From positions 62,001 through 126,000 of the forward strand of contig NZ_SMYL01000001.1 in assembly GCF_004358105.1 (NCBI RefSeq): a DNA stretch of 64,000 nt, read 5' to 3'. The translations under genes were made by a program, and so were the position numbers. The notes under the pieces are model-generated. The model had not been told where the DNA came from. It saw only the letters and a list, made by a program, of their open reading frames with translations, and ran no database searches. Within the stretch, counting starts at the first letter, position 1. Every line of letters starts with the position of its first letter. Below, in pieces: positions 55,521 to 64,000 of the stretch. The stretch comes from Sapientia aquatica (GTDB lineage Bacteria > Pseudomonadota > Gammaproteobacteria > Burkholderiales > Burkholderiaceae_D).

Positions 55521-56336
55521 ATGAATACTGCTGAGGCCAAAATAGTCCTCGAAACTGCTCTGCTATGCGCGCATGAGCCGCTTACTTTGCATTCCATGAA
55601 AAAGCTTTTTGTGGATGAATCATCGTCCGATGATGTCATTGGAAACGATGCGCTCAAATTAATGTTGGGAATGCTGCGCACCGATTGGCAGGAGCGTGGA
55701 ATTGAATTGGTGAGCCTGTCAACCGGTTGGCGTTTTCAAAGCAAGCCGTTAATGCGTAAATATTTGGATCGAATGAATCCAGAAAAGCCGCCTAAATATT
55801 CACGTGCTGCGCTAGAAACGCTGGCAATCATTATTTATAAGCAGCCAGTCACGCGCGGCGATATTGAAGAAATTCGCGGCGTCACAGTCAATGCGCAAAC
55901 AATTCGTATGTTGGAAGACCGCGGTTGGATTGAAACTGTTGGGCATCGCGATGTTCCTGGGCGTCCAGCGTTGTTTGCCTCGACAAAACAGTTTCTCGAT
56001 GATCTAGGCCTTGAATCATTAGAGCAATTGCCGCCATTGCAGGCCGTTTCGCAAGAAATGATGAAAGATAGCGATGCGGCGCATTTGGCAATCCTTGAAG
56101 AACATTTACAGGAAAATTTGTCTCAAGCCACGATGAATTTTACCGAAGAAGAAGTTGCTCCCGTCTCAGGGGATGCAATTCAAGAAAACGAAGCTGCGCC
56201 AATTAGCGCAGTAAATACGGAAGATGCTAGTTTGGTTGAAACGCAAGATGTTTCCCAAATTGCTGTCTTAATATCCGATGACCAAACGCCAGAACTTCAT
56301 ACTAAAGAAGATTCTAGCGAACCCAACCAAGAATGA
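55521..56336 (+). CDS. scpB: Segregation and condensation protein B
   Basis: A 271-residue protein with tandem winged-helix domains that joins the SMC-ScpA complex. Motifs [46 protein letters not shown] and [24 protein letters not shown] are typical. ATG 55521 starts the conserved N-terminus ([11 protein letters not shown]). A long acidic tail (about residues 190-271) follows, which is not conserved. Its stop overlaps rluB (ATGA). scpA is not in the window. Confidence 0.94.
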   Translation: MNTAEAKIVLETALLCAHEPLTLHSMKKLFVDESSSDDVIGNDALKLMLGMLRTDWQERGIELVSLSTGWRFQSKPLMRKYLDRMNPEKPPKYSRAALETLAIIIYKQPVTRGDIEEIRGVTVNAQTIRMLEDRGWIETVGHRDVPGRPALFASTKQFLDDLGLESLEQLPPLQAVSQEMMKDSDAAHLAILEEHLQENLSQATMNFTEEEVAPVSGDAIQENEAAPISAVNTEDASLVETQDVSQIAVLISDDQTPELHTKEDSSEPNQE

Positions 56337-57871
56337 AAACGATGTCAACTAAAACGACAGAAGACGCAATGCCGAACGATAATGTTGAGTCGGGAATAAC
56401 GACAAAATCCGACAAGCCGCGCGAGAAAAAACACGGCGTGCGCGGGCCAAGAATGATGCGTCGGGCTCGTAGCGAGCGCACTGAAACTAGCGCGCCAAGT
56501 AACTCAACTCAATTTTCTGCCGCCGATTCCGCTTCGTTGGGCACAAGCTCGGACGCGCAACAAGGCGAAGCGAAAGCGCCACGCCGCCATCCGAATGCGG
56601 CGAGTAAAAATGGCCCACGTAATGCTAAACATGGTGATTCCCCGAGAGCAAAAGCCGGTTCTCGCCAACATGCAAAATCAGCTTCTGCAAAATCCTCGAA
56701 TTCCCCTGATGATATTTTTTCTTTCGTCACTTCAGATGCCTACGACCAAGCACATGATGCCAAATCTAACGGTCGCTCTGGTCCGGCTAAATCAGCGCGC
56801 CGCGACTTAACTTCCGATGACGATGCACCTAAATTACATAAGGTTTTAGCCGAAGCCGGTTTGGGTTCACGGCGCGATATGGAAGAATTAATTGTCGCTG
56901 GTCGCGTGTCAGTCAATGGTGAGCCAGCGCACATCGGACAGCGCATTTTGCCTACCGACATGGTTCGTATTAACGGCAAAGTGATTCAACGCAAAATCAA
57001 TAAAAAACCGCCGCGTGTTTTGGTGTATCACAAGCCTGCAGGGCAAATTGTGAGTACTAACGATCCAGAGGGACGCGAATCTGTTTTCTCTAGTTTGCCA
57101 ACGATGAAAACCGGCAAATGGCTGGCTGTTGGCCGCTTGGATTTCAATACGGAAGGTTTGTTGTTATTCACGACTTCAGGCGATTTGGCGAATCGATTAA
57201 TGCATCCTCGTTACGGTATTGAGCGCGAATACGCGGTTCGTACCTTGGGGACGCTTGAAGAGGGTATGCGTCAAAAATTATTAAGCGGCGTTGAGTTGGA
57301 AGACGGTTTAGCGCAATTCTCGAAAGTCAGCGATGGCGGCGGCGACGGGGTCAACAAATGGTATCGCGTTGTCATCGGTGAGGGGCGTAATCGCGAAGTA
57401 CGCCGGATGTTTGAGGCCATCGGTTTAACCGTTTCTCGCCTGATTCGTACTCGTTACGGCGTGATGACGTTGCCACCAAATTTGAAGCGTGGCCGCTGGG
57501 AAGAATTAGAAGAAAATGCAGCGCGTGAATTGTTAAAACTGTGTGGACTGGAAAAAGAAGCGAAGGCAGGGCGCGAAGAGCGCACTGGTCCGGGTCGCGC
57601 GCCCAAAGCCAGTCCGAATGGCCGCTTTGGTGGACAAGGATATGGTTCTGCTAATGGCAATTCGGCAGGCAGCGAGCGGGCCCCACGCTTTGCAAAATCA
57701 CAAGATTCGGTTGGTGGCGGCAAAGCCAAGCCTCAACGCAGTCGCCAGCCCGATCCGTTGCAAACTGCTTTGGGCTTCCCCGCGGCGCCGCAGCGCAGGT
57801 CGCGCAGCGCAGGTTCGGCGGCTCCTGCCAATAACTATCAAGGAATTCCGCGCAAGCGTGCGCGAGGCTGA
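56333..57871 (+). CDS. rluB: 23S rRNA pseudouridine(2605) synthase RluB, with long extensions
   Basis: A 512-residue enzyme modifying 23S rRNA U2605. A Ser/Ala/Lys/Arg-rich disordered N-terminus (residues 1-155) precedes the S4 domain ([30 protein letters not shown]) and the pseudouridine synthase core ([25 protein letters not shown]; catalytic Asp in [28 protein letters not shown]). The C-terminal 120 residues are again Gly/Arg/Ser-rich. Both tails are longer than in E. coli RluB, as usual in betaproteobacteria. Starts at 56333 or 56342. Confidence 0.93.
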   Translation: MKTMSTKTTEDAMPNDNVESGITTKSDKPREKKHGVRGPRMMRRARSERTETSAPSNSTQFSAADSASLGTSSDAQQGEAKAPRRHPNAASKNGPRNAKHGDSPRAKAGSRQHAKSASAKSSNSPDDIFSFVTSDAYDQAHDAKSNGRSGPAKSARRDLTSDDDAPKLHKVLAEAGLGSRRDMEELIVAGRVSVNGEPAHIGQRILPTDMVRINGKVIQRKINKKPPRVLVYHKPAGQIVSTNDPEGRESVFSSLPTMKTGKWLAVGRLDFNTEGLLLFTTSGDLANRLMHPRYGIEREYAVRTLGTLEEGMRQKLLSGVELEDGLAQFSKVSDGGGDGVNKWYRVVIGEGRNREVRRMFEAIGLTVSRLIRTRYGVMTLPPNLKRGRWEELEENAARELLKLCGLEKEAKAGREERTGPGRAPKASPNGRFGGQGYGSANGNSAGSERAPRFAKSQDSVGGGKAKPQRSRQPDPLQTALGFPAAPQRRSRSAGSAAPANNYQGIPRKRARG

Positions 57872-57911
57872 TGAAATTGTTGCACTATGATGAGTTATCC
57901 CTACTTTTGCA

Positions 57912-57940
57912 TTGTCAGGTAATAAGTTTTCGTTTATAAT
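57912..57940 (+). promoter_or_regulatory. Promoter of the rimP-nusA-infB operon
   Basis: TTGTCA (57912-57917) and a perfect TATAAT (57935-57940) are 17 bases apart. Transcription should start near 57947, so the leader passes through the terminator at 57998 before reaching rimP. Confidence 0.75.
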
Positions 57941-57997
57941 CTGATAGTTACTGAGTTTTCTGGCTTGAATCTAAGTCGAAAACCACAAAAAAAGAAG

Positions 57998-58022
57998 ATG
58001 GGCTCATGCCCATTTTTTTTTT
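57998..58022 (+). terminator. Terminator in the rimP leader, candidate attenuator
   Basis: ATGGGC-TCAT-GCCCAT followed by a run of nine or more T and preceded by an A-run that can pair with it. It lies between the promoter and rimP, so it can both end rluB transcription and attenuate the downstream operon. A weaker alternative hairpin GTTTTC/GAAAAC (57955-57983) lies upstream. Confidence 0.8.
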
Positions 58023-58073
58023 GCAATTCACTATGTGGTTGCAATAAGTTGAAATTGTTATCGGAGAATTGTT

Positions 58074-58559
58074 TTGTATTTGCATGCCTTGATTGAAAAA
58101 ACTGTCGCGGGACTTGGCTACGAACTCGTTGAGTTTGAGATGGCAGCCAAGGGTTTGCTGCGTGTGTACATTGATTTTTCTTTTGAGCAGGCAGATCGCG
58201 GCCAAATCACGGTGGAGGATTGTGCCACCGTTAGCCATCAATTGAGTCATGTATTAACGGTTGAAAATGCAAATTATGAGCGTCTTGAAGTGTCCTCTCC
58301 AGGGCTTGATAGACCGCTCAATAAATTGTCCGATTACATTCGATTTGCGGACCAAGAAGCAATTATAAAATTACGTGTGCCATTGGCTGGCACATCGAAT
58401 CGTAAAACCTACGAAGGTGTGATTCGTATGCCAGTTGGGGAAACCTTGATGTTGGAATTTGAAAATAAAGATGGGGCGGCTATGCTTGAATTTGCGTTAG
58501 CCGATGTGGAAAAGGCGCGTTTGGTGCCACAAGTCGATTTTAGGAGTCGCAAAGCATGA
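58074..58559 (+). CDS. rimP: Ribosome maturation factor RimP
   Basis: A 161-residue 30S assembly factor. It starts at TTG 58074 after GGAG ([23 protein letters not shown]), matching the normal RimP N-terminus. [30 protein letters not shown] and [15 protein letters not shown] are the family motifs. The gene overlaps nusA by four bases (ATGA). Confidence 0.95.
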   Translation: MYLHALIEKTVAGLGYELVEFEMAAKGLLRVYIDFSFEQADRGQITVEDCATVSHQLSHVLTVENANYERLEVSSPGLDRPLNKLSDYIRFADQEAIIKLRVPLAGTSNRKTYEGVIRMPVGETLMLEFENKDGAAMLEFALADVEKARLVPQVDFRSRKA

Positions 58560-60115
58560 GTCGCGAAGTTTTATTGTTGGTTGATGCCTTAGCGCGTGAA
58601 AAAAACGTAGATAAGGAAATTGTATTCGGCGCCCTGGAGCATGCGTTAGCGCAGGCAACCAAGAAACGTTACGAAGGTGATGTCGATATTCGCGTCACGA
58701 TCGACCGTGAGGGTGGTCAGTTTGAATCTTTCCGACGTTGGCATGTGGTTCCTGATGACGCTGGTTTGCAATTGCCCGATCAAGAGATTTTGCATTTCGA
58801 AGCGCTGGAACAGTATCCAGATATCGAAGTGGATGAATACATCGAAGAAGCGATTGAATCGGTTGATTTTGGCCGCCGTTTCGCGCAAGACGCTAAGCAA
58901 GTTATGTTGCAACGCGTTCGTGATGCTGAGCGTGAGCAAATTTTGGCTGACTTCTTGGAACGCGGTGATTCATTAGTAACCGGCACGATCAAGCGCATGG
59001 AACGCGGTGAAGCCGTGGTGGAATCAGGCAAAATCGAAGCCCGTTTGCCACGCGACCAAATGATCCCAAAAGAAAACTTGCGTATCGGCGACCGAGTACG
59101 TGCTTACATTTTGCGTATTGATCGTAATGCTCGCGGCCCACAAGTTATTTTGTCCCGTACTGCACCAGAATTCATTATGAAATTGTTTGAACTCGAAGTG
59201 CCAGAGATCGAGCAGGGTTCATTAGAAGTGAAATCGGCCGCACGTGATCCAGGTGTGCGTGCAAAAATCGCGGTGTACACCAACGATCAACGTATTGACC
59301 CAATCGGTACTTGCGTAGGTATGCGCGGTTCACGTGTTCAGGCTGTGACTGGTGAATTGGGCGGCGAGCGTGTTGATATCGTATTGTGGTCCGAAGATCC
59401 AGCGCAATTTGTGATTGGCGCGTTAGCTCCCGCAAACGTTTCTTCCATCGTTGTTGATGAAGAAAAACATGCGATGGACGTGGTGGTTGATGATGAAAAC
59501 TTGGCGATTGCGATTGGCCGCAGCGGTCAAAACGTGCGCTTGGCAGCAGAATTAACTGGCTGGCAAATCAATATCATGACGGCCGAGCAATCCGCGAGTA
59601 AATCCGAGCAAGAAACTGCCGGAATCCGCGCTTTGTTTATGCAAAAACTCGATGTTGATCAAGAAGTTGCTGACATTTTGGTGGACGAAGGTTTCTCCAG
59701 TTTAGAAGAAATCGCTTACGTGCCAATTAGCGAAATGTTAGAGATCGAAGCGTTGGACGAAGACACCGTCAATGAATTGCGCAATCGTGCTCGCGATGCC
59801 ATCGTTTCTGAAGCAATCGCTTCGGAAGAAGGCGTTGACGGCGTTGAAGATGCATTGATCAATTTGCCTGGCATGGATCGTGTAACTGCCGGTAAATTAG
59901 GTTTGGCGGATGTCAAAACGTTGGCCGCATTTGCTGCGTTAGCTTATGACGAATTCGGCGCGATTTTAGCCTTATCGACAGAACGCGCACGCCAACTGAT
60001 CAAGAACGAGTTTGAAGATGTAACCGATGATGAAATGAAACTCATCGACGCTAAGTATGATGACCACGCGAAAGCCATTTTGGCCAAAGCTTGGAGTATC
60101 ACGGAAACTAAATAG
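58556..60115 (+). CDS. nusA: Transcription termination/antitermination factor NusA
   Basis: A 519-residue RNA-polymerase-binding protein. N-terminal domain (1-120), S1 ([20 protein letters not shown]), KH1/KH2 ([51 protein letters not shown]), then two acidic C-terminal repeats ([43 protein letters not shown]). Full length for proteobacteria. NusA could regulate its own leader. Confidence 0.97.
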   Translation: MSREVLLLVDALAREKNVDKEIVFGALEHALAQATKKRYEGDVDIRVTIDREGGQFESFRRWHVVPDDAGLQLPDQEILHFEALEQYPDIEVDEYIEEAIESVDFGRRFAQDAKQVMLQRVRDAEREQILADFLERGDSLVTGTIKRMERGEAVVESGKIEARLPRDQMIPKENLRIGDRVRAYILRIDRNARGPQVILSRTAPEFIMKLFELEVPEIEQGSLEVKSAARDPGVRAKIAVYTNDQRIDPIGTCVGMRGSRVQAVTGELGGERVDIVLWSEDPAQFVIGALAPANVSSIVVDEEKHAMDVVVDDENLAIAIGRSGQNVRLAAELTGWQINIMTAEQSASKSEQETAGIRALFMQKLDVDQEVADILVDEGFSSLEEIAYVPISEMLEIEALDEDTVNELRNRARDAIVSEAIASEEGVDGVEDALINLPGMDRVTAGKLGLADVKTLAAFAALAYDEFGAILALSTERARQLIKNEFEDVTDDEMKLIDAKYDDHAKAILAKAWSITETK

Positions 60116-60128
60116 GGACTTGTGTAGA

Positions 60129-60184
60129 ATTGTTCATTCGGTGTTGGCTGGTACTTAGGCTAATTGAAACACCGATTGAACAAT
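60129..60184 (+). other. Long hairpin between nusA and infB
   Basis: ATTGTTCATTCGGTGTT (60129-60145) pairs with AACACCGATTGAACAAT (60168-60184) with a single mismatch; the loop is 22 bases. No T-tract follows, so it is not an intrinsic terminator. A double-stranded RNA processing site (RNase III-like) or mRNA stabiliser is likely. Confidence 0.7.
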
Positions 60185-60265
60185 ACTGATAAATCCTATG
60201 AGTAATGGTTGACTACCGTGAAAAACTTGAGTCATCCACCGCGCCACATAGAAAAAGAGGACTGA

Positions 60266-63241
60266 ATGGCGAGTAATAATGTAGCCCAATTTGCCACCGA
60301 GCTTAAGATGTCAGCCGATGTGCTGCTAACCCAACTGCGTTCAGCAGGCGTAGTCAAGGGTTCAACCTCTGACGCTTTGTCGAAAGAAGACAAAGAACGT
60401 TTACTTGACCATTTGCGTCGTACCCACGGTGTTGAAGCCGATGGCGATACTAAAAAAATCACGTTGACTCGTAAAGAAACAACTGAAATCAAACAAGCTG
60501 ATGCGACCGGTAAGTCTCGCACCATCCAAGTTGAAGTCCGTAAAAAACGCACGTTTGTCAAACGTGACGAAACTATTCCTGAAATTGAAAAGCCAGTCGC
60601 ACCGGCCATCGATCCAGCTGAACTCGCAAAACAAGCTGAAGAAGATCGTTTGGCGGATGAGTTGCGCGCGAAGCAAGAAGCTGCGCTGATTGAAAAGCAG
60701 CAGCACTTGGCTCGTTTAGAAGCTGAAAAAGAAATCCAAACTAAAGCCATGCAAGAAGCTGAATTGGCTGCGGCCAAAGAGGCGGAGTTGGCTGCTCAAT
60801 CGGCGGCTAAACGCGCTGCTGCGCAAGAAGATGCTGCCAAATTGCAAGCTGCCCAAGTTAAGCGCAAGCCAGCAGCTAAAGCCGCTAAGGCCGTCGATGC
60901 AGTAGACGCAGCCAAACCAGTTGATGCGGTTGCAGCTCCGGTGGTTGCTGATACTAAGATCGTTGCAGGCGAAGTGACTAAGCGTTTGGCCGAAGAAGCC
61001 GAAGCCGATGAAGCCAAGAAAGCCGCCGCTGGTGTAGTTGCCGCCAAAGAAGCGACCAAAATCGCGACCGAAAAAGCCGCAGCAACCGAGATGGCGCGTA
61101 AAGTGGTCGCGGACGAAGTGGCTCAGATCAAAGCCATGATGAGTACCCAGCGCAAGCCAGTCAAAGCACCAGCTCCAGCTCCGGTTGAAGCACCAAAACC
61201 TGCGAAGACATCCGAAGGTACATTACACAAACCAACTGATAAAAAACCAGTTGAGAAAAAAGAAGAGAAAAAAGTCGTCGTAGTCGATAAAAAATCGATT
61301 AAATCGGCCAACGTTTCTTCGACTTGGCAAGAAGATTCAGCCAAGAAAAAAGGCTTAAAAACACGCGGCAATACCACAGCAGCTCCAGGTGGTCGTGAAG
61401 GCTGGCGCGCCGGCGGTAAAAATTCTCGTCGCGGCTCGCACGTAGAAGAACGCGAGACAAACTTCCAAGCACCGGTTGAAGCGGTGGTCAAAGATGTCTA
61501 CGTTCCAGAGACAATTACGGTCGCAGAGTTAGCGCACAAGATGTCGGTCAAAGCGTCTGAAGTCATTAAGCAATTAATGAAATTAGGCCAGATGGTCACC
61601 ATTAACCAAGTATTGGATCAGGAAACTGCGCTGATTTTGGTTGAAGAAATGGGCCACAAAGCGTTTGCCGCCAAGCTTGATGATCCTGAAGCAATGTTGG
61701 TTGACGGCGGTGTGCAGACCGAATATCAAGTATTCCCACGCGCTCCTGTTGTGACCGTCATGGGTCACGTTGATCACGGTAAAACAAGTTTGCTTGATTA
61801 CATTCGTCGCGCCAAAGTGGCTTCCGGCGAAGCGGGTGGAATTACTCAGCATATCGGCGCATACCACGTTGAAACACCGCGCGGCATGATCACTTTCTTA
61901 GATACACCGGGCCACGAAGCGTTTACCGCGATGCGTGCGCGTGGTGCTAAGGCAACCGATATCGTTATTTTGGTGGTGGCAGCTGACGATGGCGTGATGC
62001 CGCAAACCAAAGAAGCGATTGCTCACGCAAGAGCTGCTGGTGTTCCGTTAGTGGTTGCGATCAATAAGATTGATAAGCCGGGCGGAAACCTCGACCGCGT
62101 TAAGCAAGAATTGATTGCAGAAAACGTCTTGCCAGAAGAATACGGTGGCGATTCCCCATTCGTGTCTGTCTCTGCTAAAACAGGTCAAGGTATCGACGAA
62201 TTGCTTGAAAACGTCTTGCTGCAAGCCGAAGTTTTAGAGTTAAAAGCTGCTAAAGATGCACCTGCACGTGGCTTGGTTGTTGAGGCTCGTTTGGATAAAG
62301 GTCGCGGTCCGGTTGCAACGATTTTGGTTCAATCTGGAACCTTGAAGCGCGGTGACGTTGTGTTGGCTGGTTCGTCCTATGGCCGTGTTCGTGCGATGTT
62401 GGATGAAAACGGTTTGTCGATTTCAGAAGCCGGTCCTTCGATCCCTGTTGAGATTCAAGGTTTGACTGAAGTGCCAAATGCTGGTGAAGAAGTCATGGTC
62501 ATGGCCGACGAGCGTAAAGCTCGTGAAATTGGTCAGTTCCGTCAGGGTAAATACCGTGACGTTAAGCTGGCTAAACAGCAAGCGGCTAAGCTGGAAAATA
62601 TGTTTGAAAACATGGGCGAAGGCGAAGTCAAAACCTTGGCGATGATTATCAAAACAGACGTTCAAGGTTCGCAAGAAGCGTTGGTGCATTCGTTGCAAAA
62701 ATTATCGACTTCCGAAGTGCGCGTTCAAGTTGTGCACGCAGCTGTCGGTGGTATTTCCGAGTCCGACGTCAACTTGGCAGTAGCTTCCAAAGCGGTCTTG
62801 ATTGGCTTTAATACTCGCGCTGATGCGTCCGCTCGTAAGTTGGCCGAAGCAAACGGCATCGATATTCGTTACTACAACATTATTTACGATGCCGTGGATG
62901 ATGTGAAAGCAGCGATGTCGGGCATGTTAGCTCCAGAAAAACGCGAACAGGCATTGGGCTTGGTCGAGATTCGCCAAGTGATTACGATCAGCAAAGTCGG
63001 TGCGATTGCCGGTTGTTATGTACTCGAAGGCGTAGTAAAACGTGGTTCTTCTACTCGTCTGTTACGCAACAACGTGGTCATTTGGACTGGTGAGTTGGAT
63101 TCGTTAAAACGCTTTAAAGATGACGTTAAAGAAGTCAAGTCCGGCTTTGAGTGCGGTTTATCGTTGAAGAATTTCAATGATATTCAAGTCGGCGATCAAC
63201 TCGAAGTATTTGAAGTTCAAGAGGTTGCTCGTACCCTGTAA
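60266..63241 (+). CDS. infB: Translation initiation factor IF-2
   Basis: A 991-residue GTPase that brings fMet-tRNA to the 30S subunit. The N-terminal half is Ala/Lys/Glu-rich and variable (residues 1-400). The GTPase domain has G1 GHVDHGKTS near residue 500, DTPGHEAF (G3) and NKIDKP (G4), followed by domains II-III and the fMet-tRNA-binding C-terminus. GAGGAC precedes ATG 60266. The large N-terminus is normal for betaproteobacteria. An alternative internal start is possible, as in E. coli IF2-beta, but not shown. Confidence 0.97.
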   Translation: MASNNVAQFATELKMSADVLLTQLRSAGVVKGSTSDALSKEDKERLLDHLRRTHGVEADGDTKKITLTRKETTEIKQADATGKSRTIQVEVRKKRTFVKRDETIPEIEKPVAPAIDPAELAKQAEEDRLADELRAKQEAALIEKQQHLARLEAEKEIQTKAMQEAELAAAKEAELAAQSAAKRAAAQEDAAKLQAAQVKRKPAAKAAKAVDAVDAAKPVDAVAAPVVADTKIVAGEVTKRLAEEAEADEAKKAAAGVVAAKEATKIATEKAAATEMARKVVADEVAQIKAMMSTQRKPVKAPAPAPVEAPKPAKTSEGTLHKPTDKKPVEKKEEKKVVVVDKKSIKSANVSSTWQEDSAKKKGLKTRGNTTAAPGGREGWRAGGKNSRRGSHVEERETNFQAPVEAVVKDVYVPETITVAELAHKMSVKASEVIKQLMKLGQMVTINQVLDQETALILVEEMGHKAFAAKLDDPEAMLVDGGVQTEYQVFPRAPVVTVMGHVDHGKTSLLDYIRRAKVASGEAGGITQHIGAYHVETPRGMITFLDTPGHEAFTAMRARGAKATDIVILVVAADDGVMPQTKEAIAHARAAGVPLVVAINKIDKPGGNLDRVKQELIAENVLPEEYGGDSPFVSVSAKTGQGIDELLENVLLQAEVLELKAAKDAPARGLVVEARLDKGRGPVATILVQSGTLKRGDVVLAGSSYGRVRAMLDENGLSISEAGPSIPVEIQGLTEVPNAGEEVMVMADERKAREIGQFRQGKYRDVKLAKQQAAKLENMFENMGEGEVKTLAMIIKTDVQGSQEALVHSLQKLSTSEVRVQVVHAAVGGISESDVNLAVASKAVLIGFNTRADASARKLAEANGIDIRYYNIIYDAVDDVKAAMSGMLAPEKREQALGLVEIRQVITISKVGAIAGCYVLEGVVKRGSSTRLLRNNVVIWTGELDSLKRFKDDVKEVKSGFECGLSLKNFNDIQVGDQLEVFEVQEVARTL

Positions 63242-63247
63242 TGATTC

Positions 63248-63277
63248 CGGCATTATTTCGGTCACGAAATAATGCCG
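63248..63277 (+). other. Perfect hairpin between infB and rbfA
   Basis: CGGCATTATTTCG (63248-63260) and CGAAATAATGCCG (63265-63277) are a perfect 13-bp stem with a GTCA loop. It is not followed by a T-tract. Like the nusA-infB hairpin it may be an RNA processing or stability element. Confidence 0.7.
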
Positions 63278-63305
63278 CTTCAACACAGCGTTTAGTGCAA
63301 ATAAA

Positions 63306-63731
63306 ATGGCAAAAAATAGTAAATCAATACCCGGTCGCGGATTGCGTGTAGCCGATCAAATCCAACGTGATTTATCGCTTATCATCAGCGCCGAACTTAA
63401 AGACCCGCGCGTCGGCATGATTACGCTGACCGAAGTGCAAGTTACTCCCGATTATGCGCATGCAAAAGTGTATTTCACCTCCTTGCGCGACACACCCGAA
63501 CAAATCAAAACGACGCTGACCTGTTTAAACAATGCGGCTGGTTTTTTGCGTATGCACTTAGGTAAGCGTTTGCACATTCATACCTTGCCGCAATTGCACT
63601 TTGTGCACGACATGTCGACGATGAACGGAATTGCGATGTCGAAATTGATCGATGAAGCAATTGCGACCAACGCCGATCACCCAAAATCCGAAGCAGACGA
63701 TGTTAGTTCTGAATCGGACAGCAAAGAGTAA
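63306..63731 (+). CDS. rbfA: 30S ribosome-binding factor RbfA
   Basis: A 141-residue KH-like cold-shock-related 30S maturation factor. [48 protein letters not shown] is the family core. A short acidic Ser tail follows ([14 protein letters not shown]). It is 64 bases after infB, before truB. Confidence 0.95.
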   Translation: MAKNSKSIPGRGLRVADQIQRDLSLIISAELKDPRVGMITLTEVQVTPDYAHAKVYFTSLRDTPEQIKTTLTCLNNAAGFLRMHLGKRLHIHTLPQLHFVHDMSTMNGIAMSKLIDEAIATNADHPKSEADDVSSESDSKE

Positions 63732-63749
63732 GTCGTTCACCAATCTCCC

Positions 63750-64000
63750 ATGAATCAAGCCAAACCAACTAAGCGCATCCGCGATGCGCTCAATGGCGTG
63801 TTGTTGCTCGATAAGCCCGTTGGTTTGTCGAGTAACGACGCATTGATTCAGGCTAAGCGATTGTTGAATGCAAAAAAGGCCGGCCACACTGGAACGCTTG
63901 ATCCGTTTGCGACCGGTTTGCTGCCGCTGTGTTTTGGCGAGGCAACCAAGTTTTCGCACGATTTACTGGATGCCGATAAGACTTACGAGACTGTTGTGCA
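63750..64000 (+). CDS. truB: tRNA pseudouridine(55) synthase TruB, N-terminal part
   Basis: The first 83 codons of TruB. It starts at ATG 63750 ([30 protein letters not shown]). [26 protein letters not shown] contains the catalytic Asp in GTLDPFATG. The rest lies beyond the window. The rimP-nusA-infB-rbfA-truB order is the classical proteobacterial operon. Confidence 0.93.
   Translation, partial: MNQAKPTKRIRDALNGVLLLDKPVGLSSNDALIQAKRLLNAKKAGHTGTLDPFATGLLPLCFGEATKFSHDLLDADKTYETVV

Overview
The window looks like chromosome of a betaproteobacterium of the order Burkholderiales, most likely Oxalobacteraceae (an Undibacterium- or Herbaspirillum-like organism). This is inferred from gene order (recA-recX-DUF2889-sucCD-pilin-PglL), the long Lys/Ala-rich IF2, a T2SS operon ordered GHIJKLMN-DEFC, DUF3391/HD-GYP proteins and moderate GC. 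No 16S rRNA gene is present to confirm it.

Layout. (1) 1-4378: end of recA, recX, a DUF2889 gene, and sucC-sucD. (2) 4379-12426: a PP2C phosphatase, an FHA protein, two type IV pilins that each have their own sigma-54 promoter, a TfpX/TfpZ-like accessory protein and two tandem PglL-type O-oligosaccharyltransferases. This is a pilin glycosylation locus with duplicated pilin and duplicated glycosyl transferase. (3) about 12430-24470: an accessory island. It holds a phage lysis cassette (two holin-like proteins, GH104 endolysin, Rz with a completely nested Rz1) without head or tail-tube genes, a HigBA-like toxin-antitoxin pair with a palindromic operator, an adenine methyltransferase, an unknown membrane protein, a HicAB pair, an FRG-domain protein, a copper-receptor operon (DUF2946, a 47-residue membrane peptide, an OprC/NosA-like TonB receptor), and a tyrosine integrase. 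The integrase abuts the 5' end of dusA, a known integration hot spot. (4) 24476-36589: housekeeping genes dusA, smr, trxB, ftsK, lolA, rarA, a DUF2807 protein, serS, tRNA-Arg(ACG) and ilvD. (5) 37072-54842: an HD-GYP phosphodiesterase, a PAS-rich histidine kinase, a twelve-gene type II secretion operon ending in a uracil-DNA-glycosylase-fold protein with a lost catalytic Asp, a second HD-GYP protein and a NUDIX hydrolase. (6) 55021-64000: two identical initiator tRNAs, scpB, rluB, then rimP-nusA-infB-rbfA-truB (truB runs off the end).

Leads most worth following: the nested Rz1 gene; the promoter-plus-terminator leader before rimP-nusA (candidate attenuator); long perfect hairpins without U-tracts in the nusA-infB and infB-rbfA gaps; the degenerate UDG-like protein translationally coupled to gspC; the dusA-associated element with four 11-bp direct repeats against the integrase start codon; a probable leaderless copper operon; and the FRG/membrane-protein/HicAB/methyltransferase cluster as a candidate defence module. 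All assignments come from reading the sequence and recalled family motifs; no searches were run.
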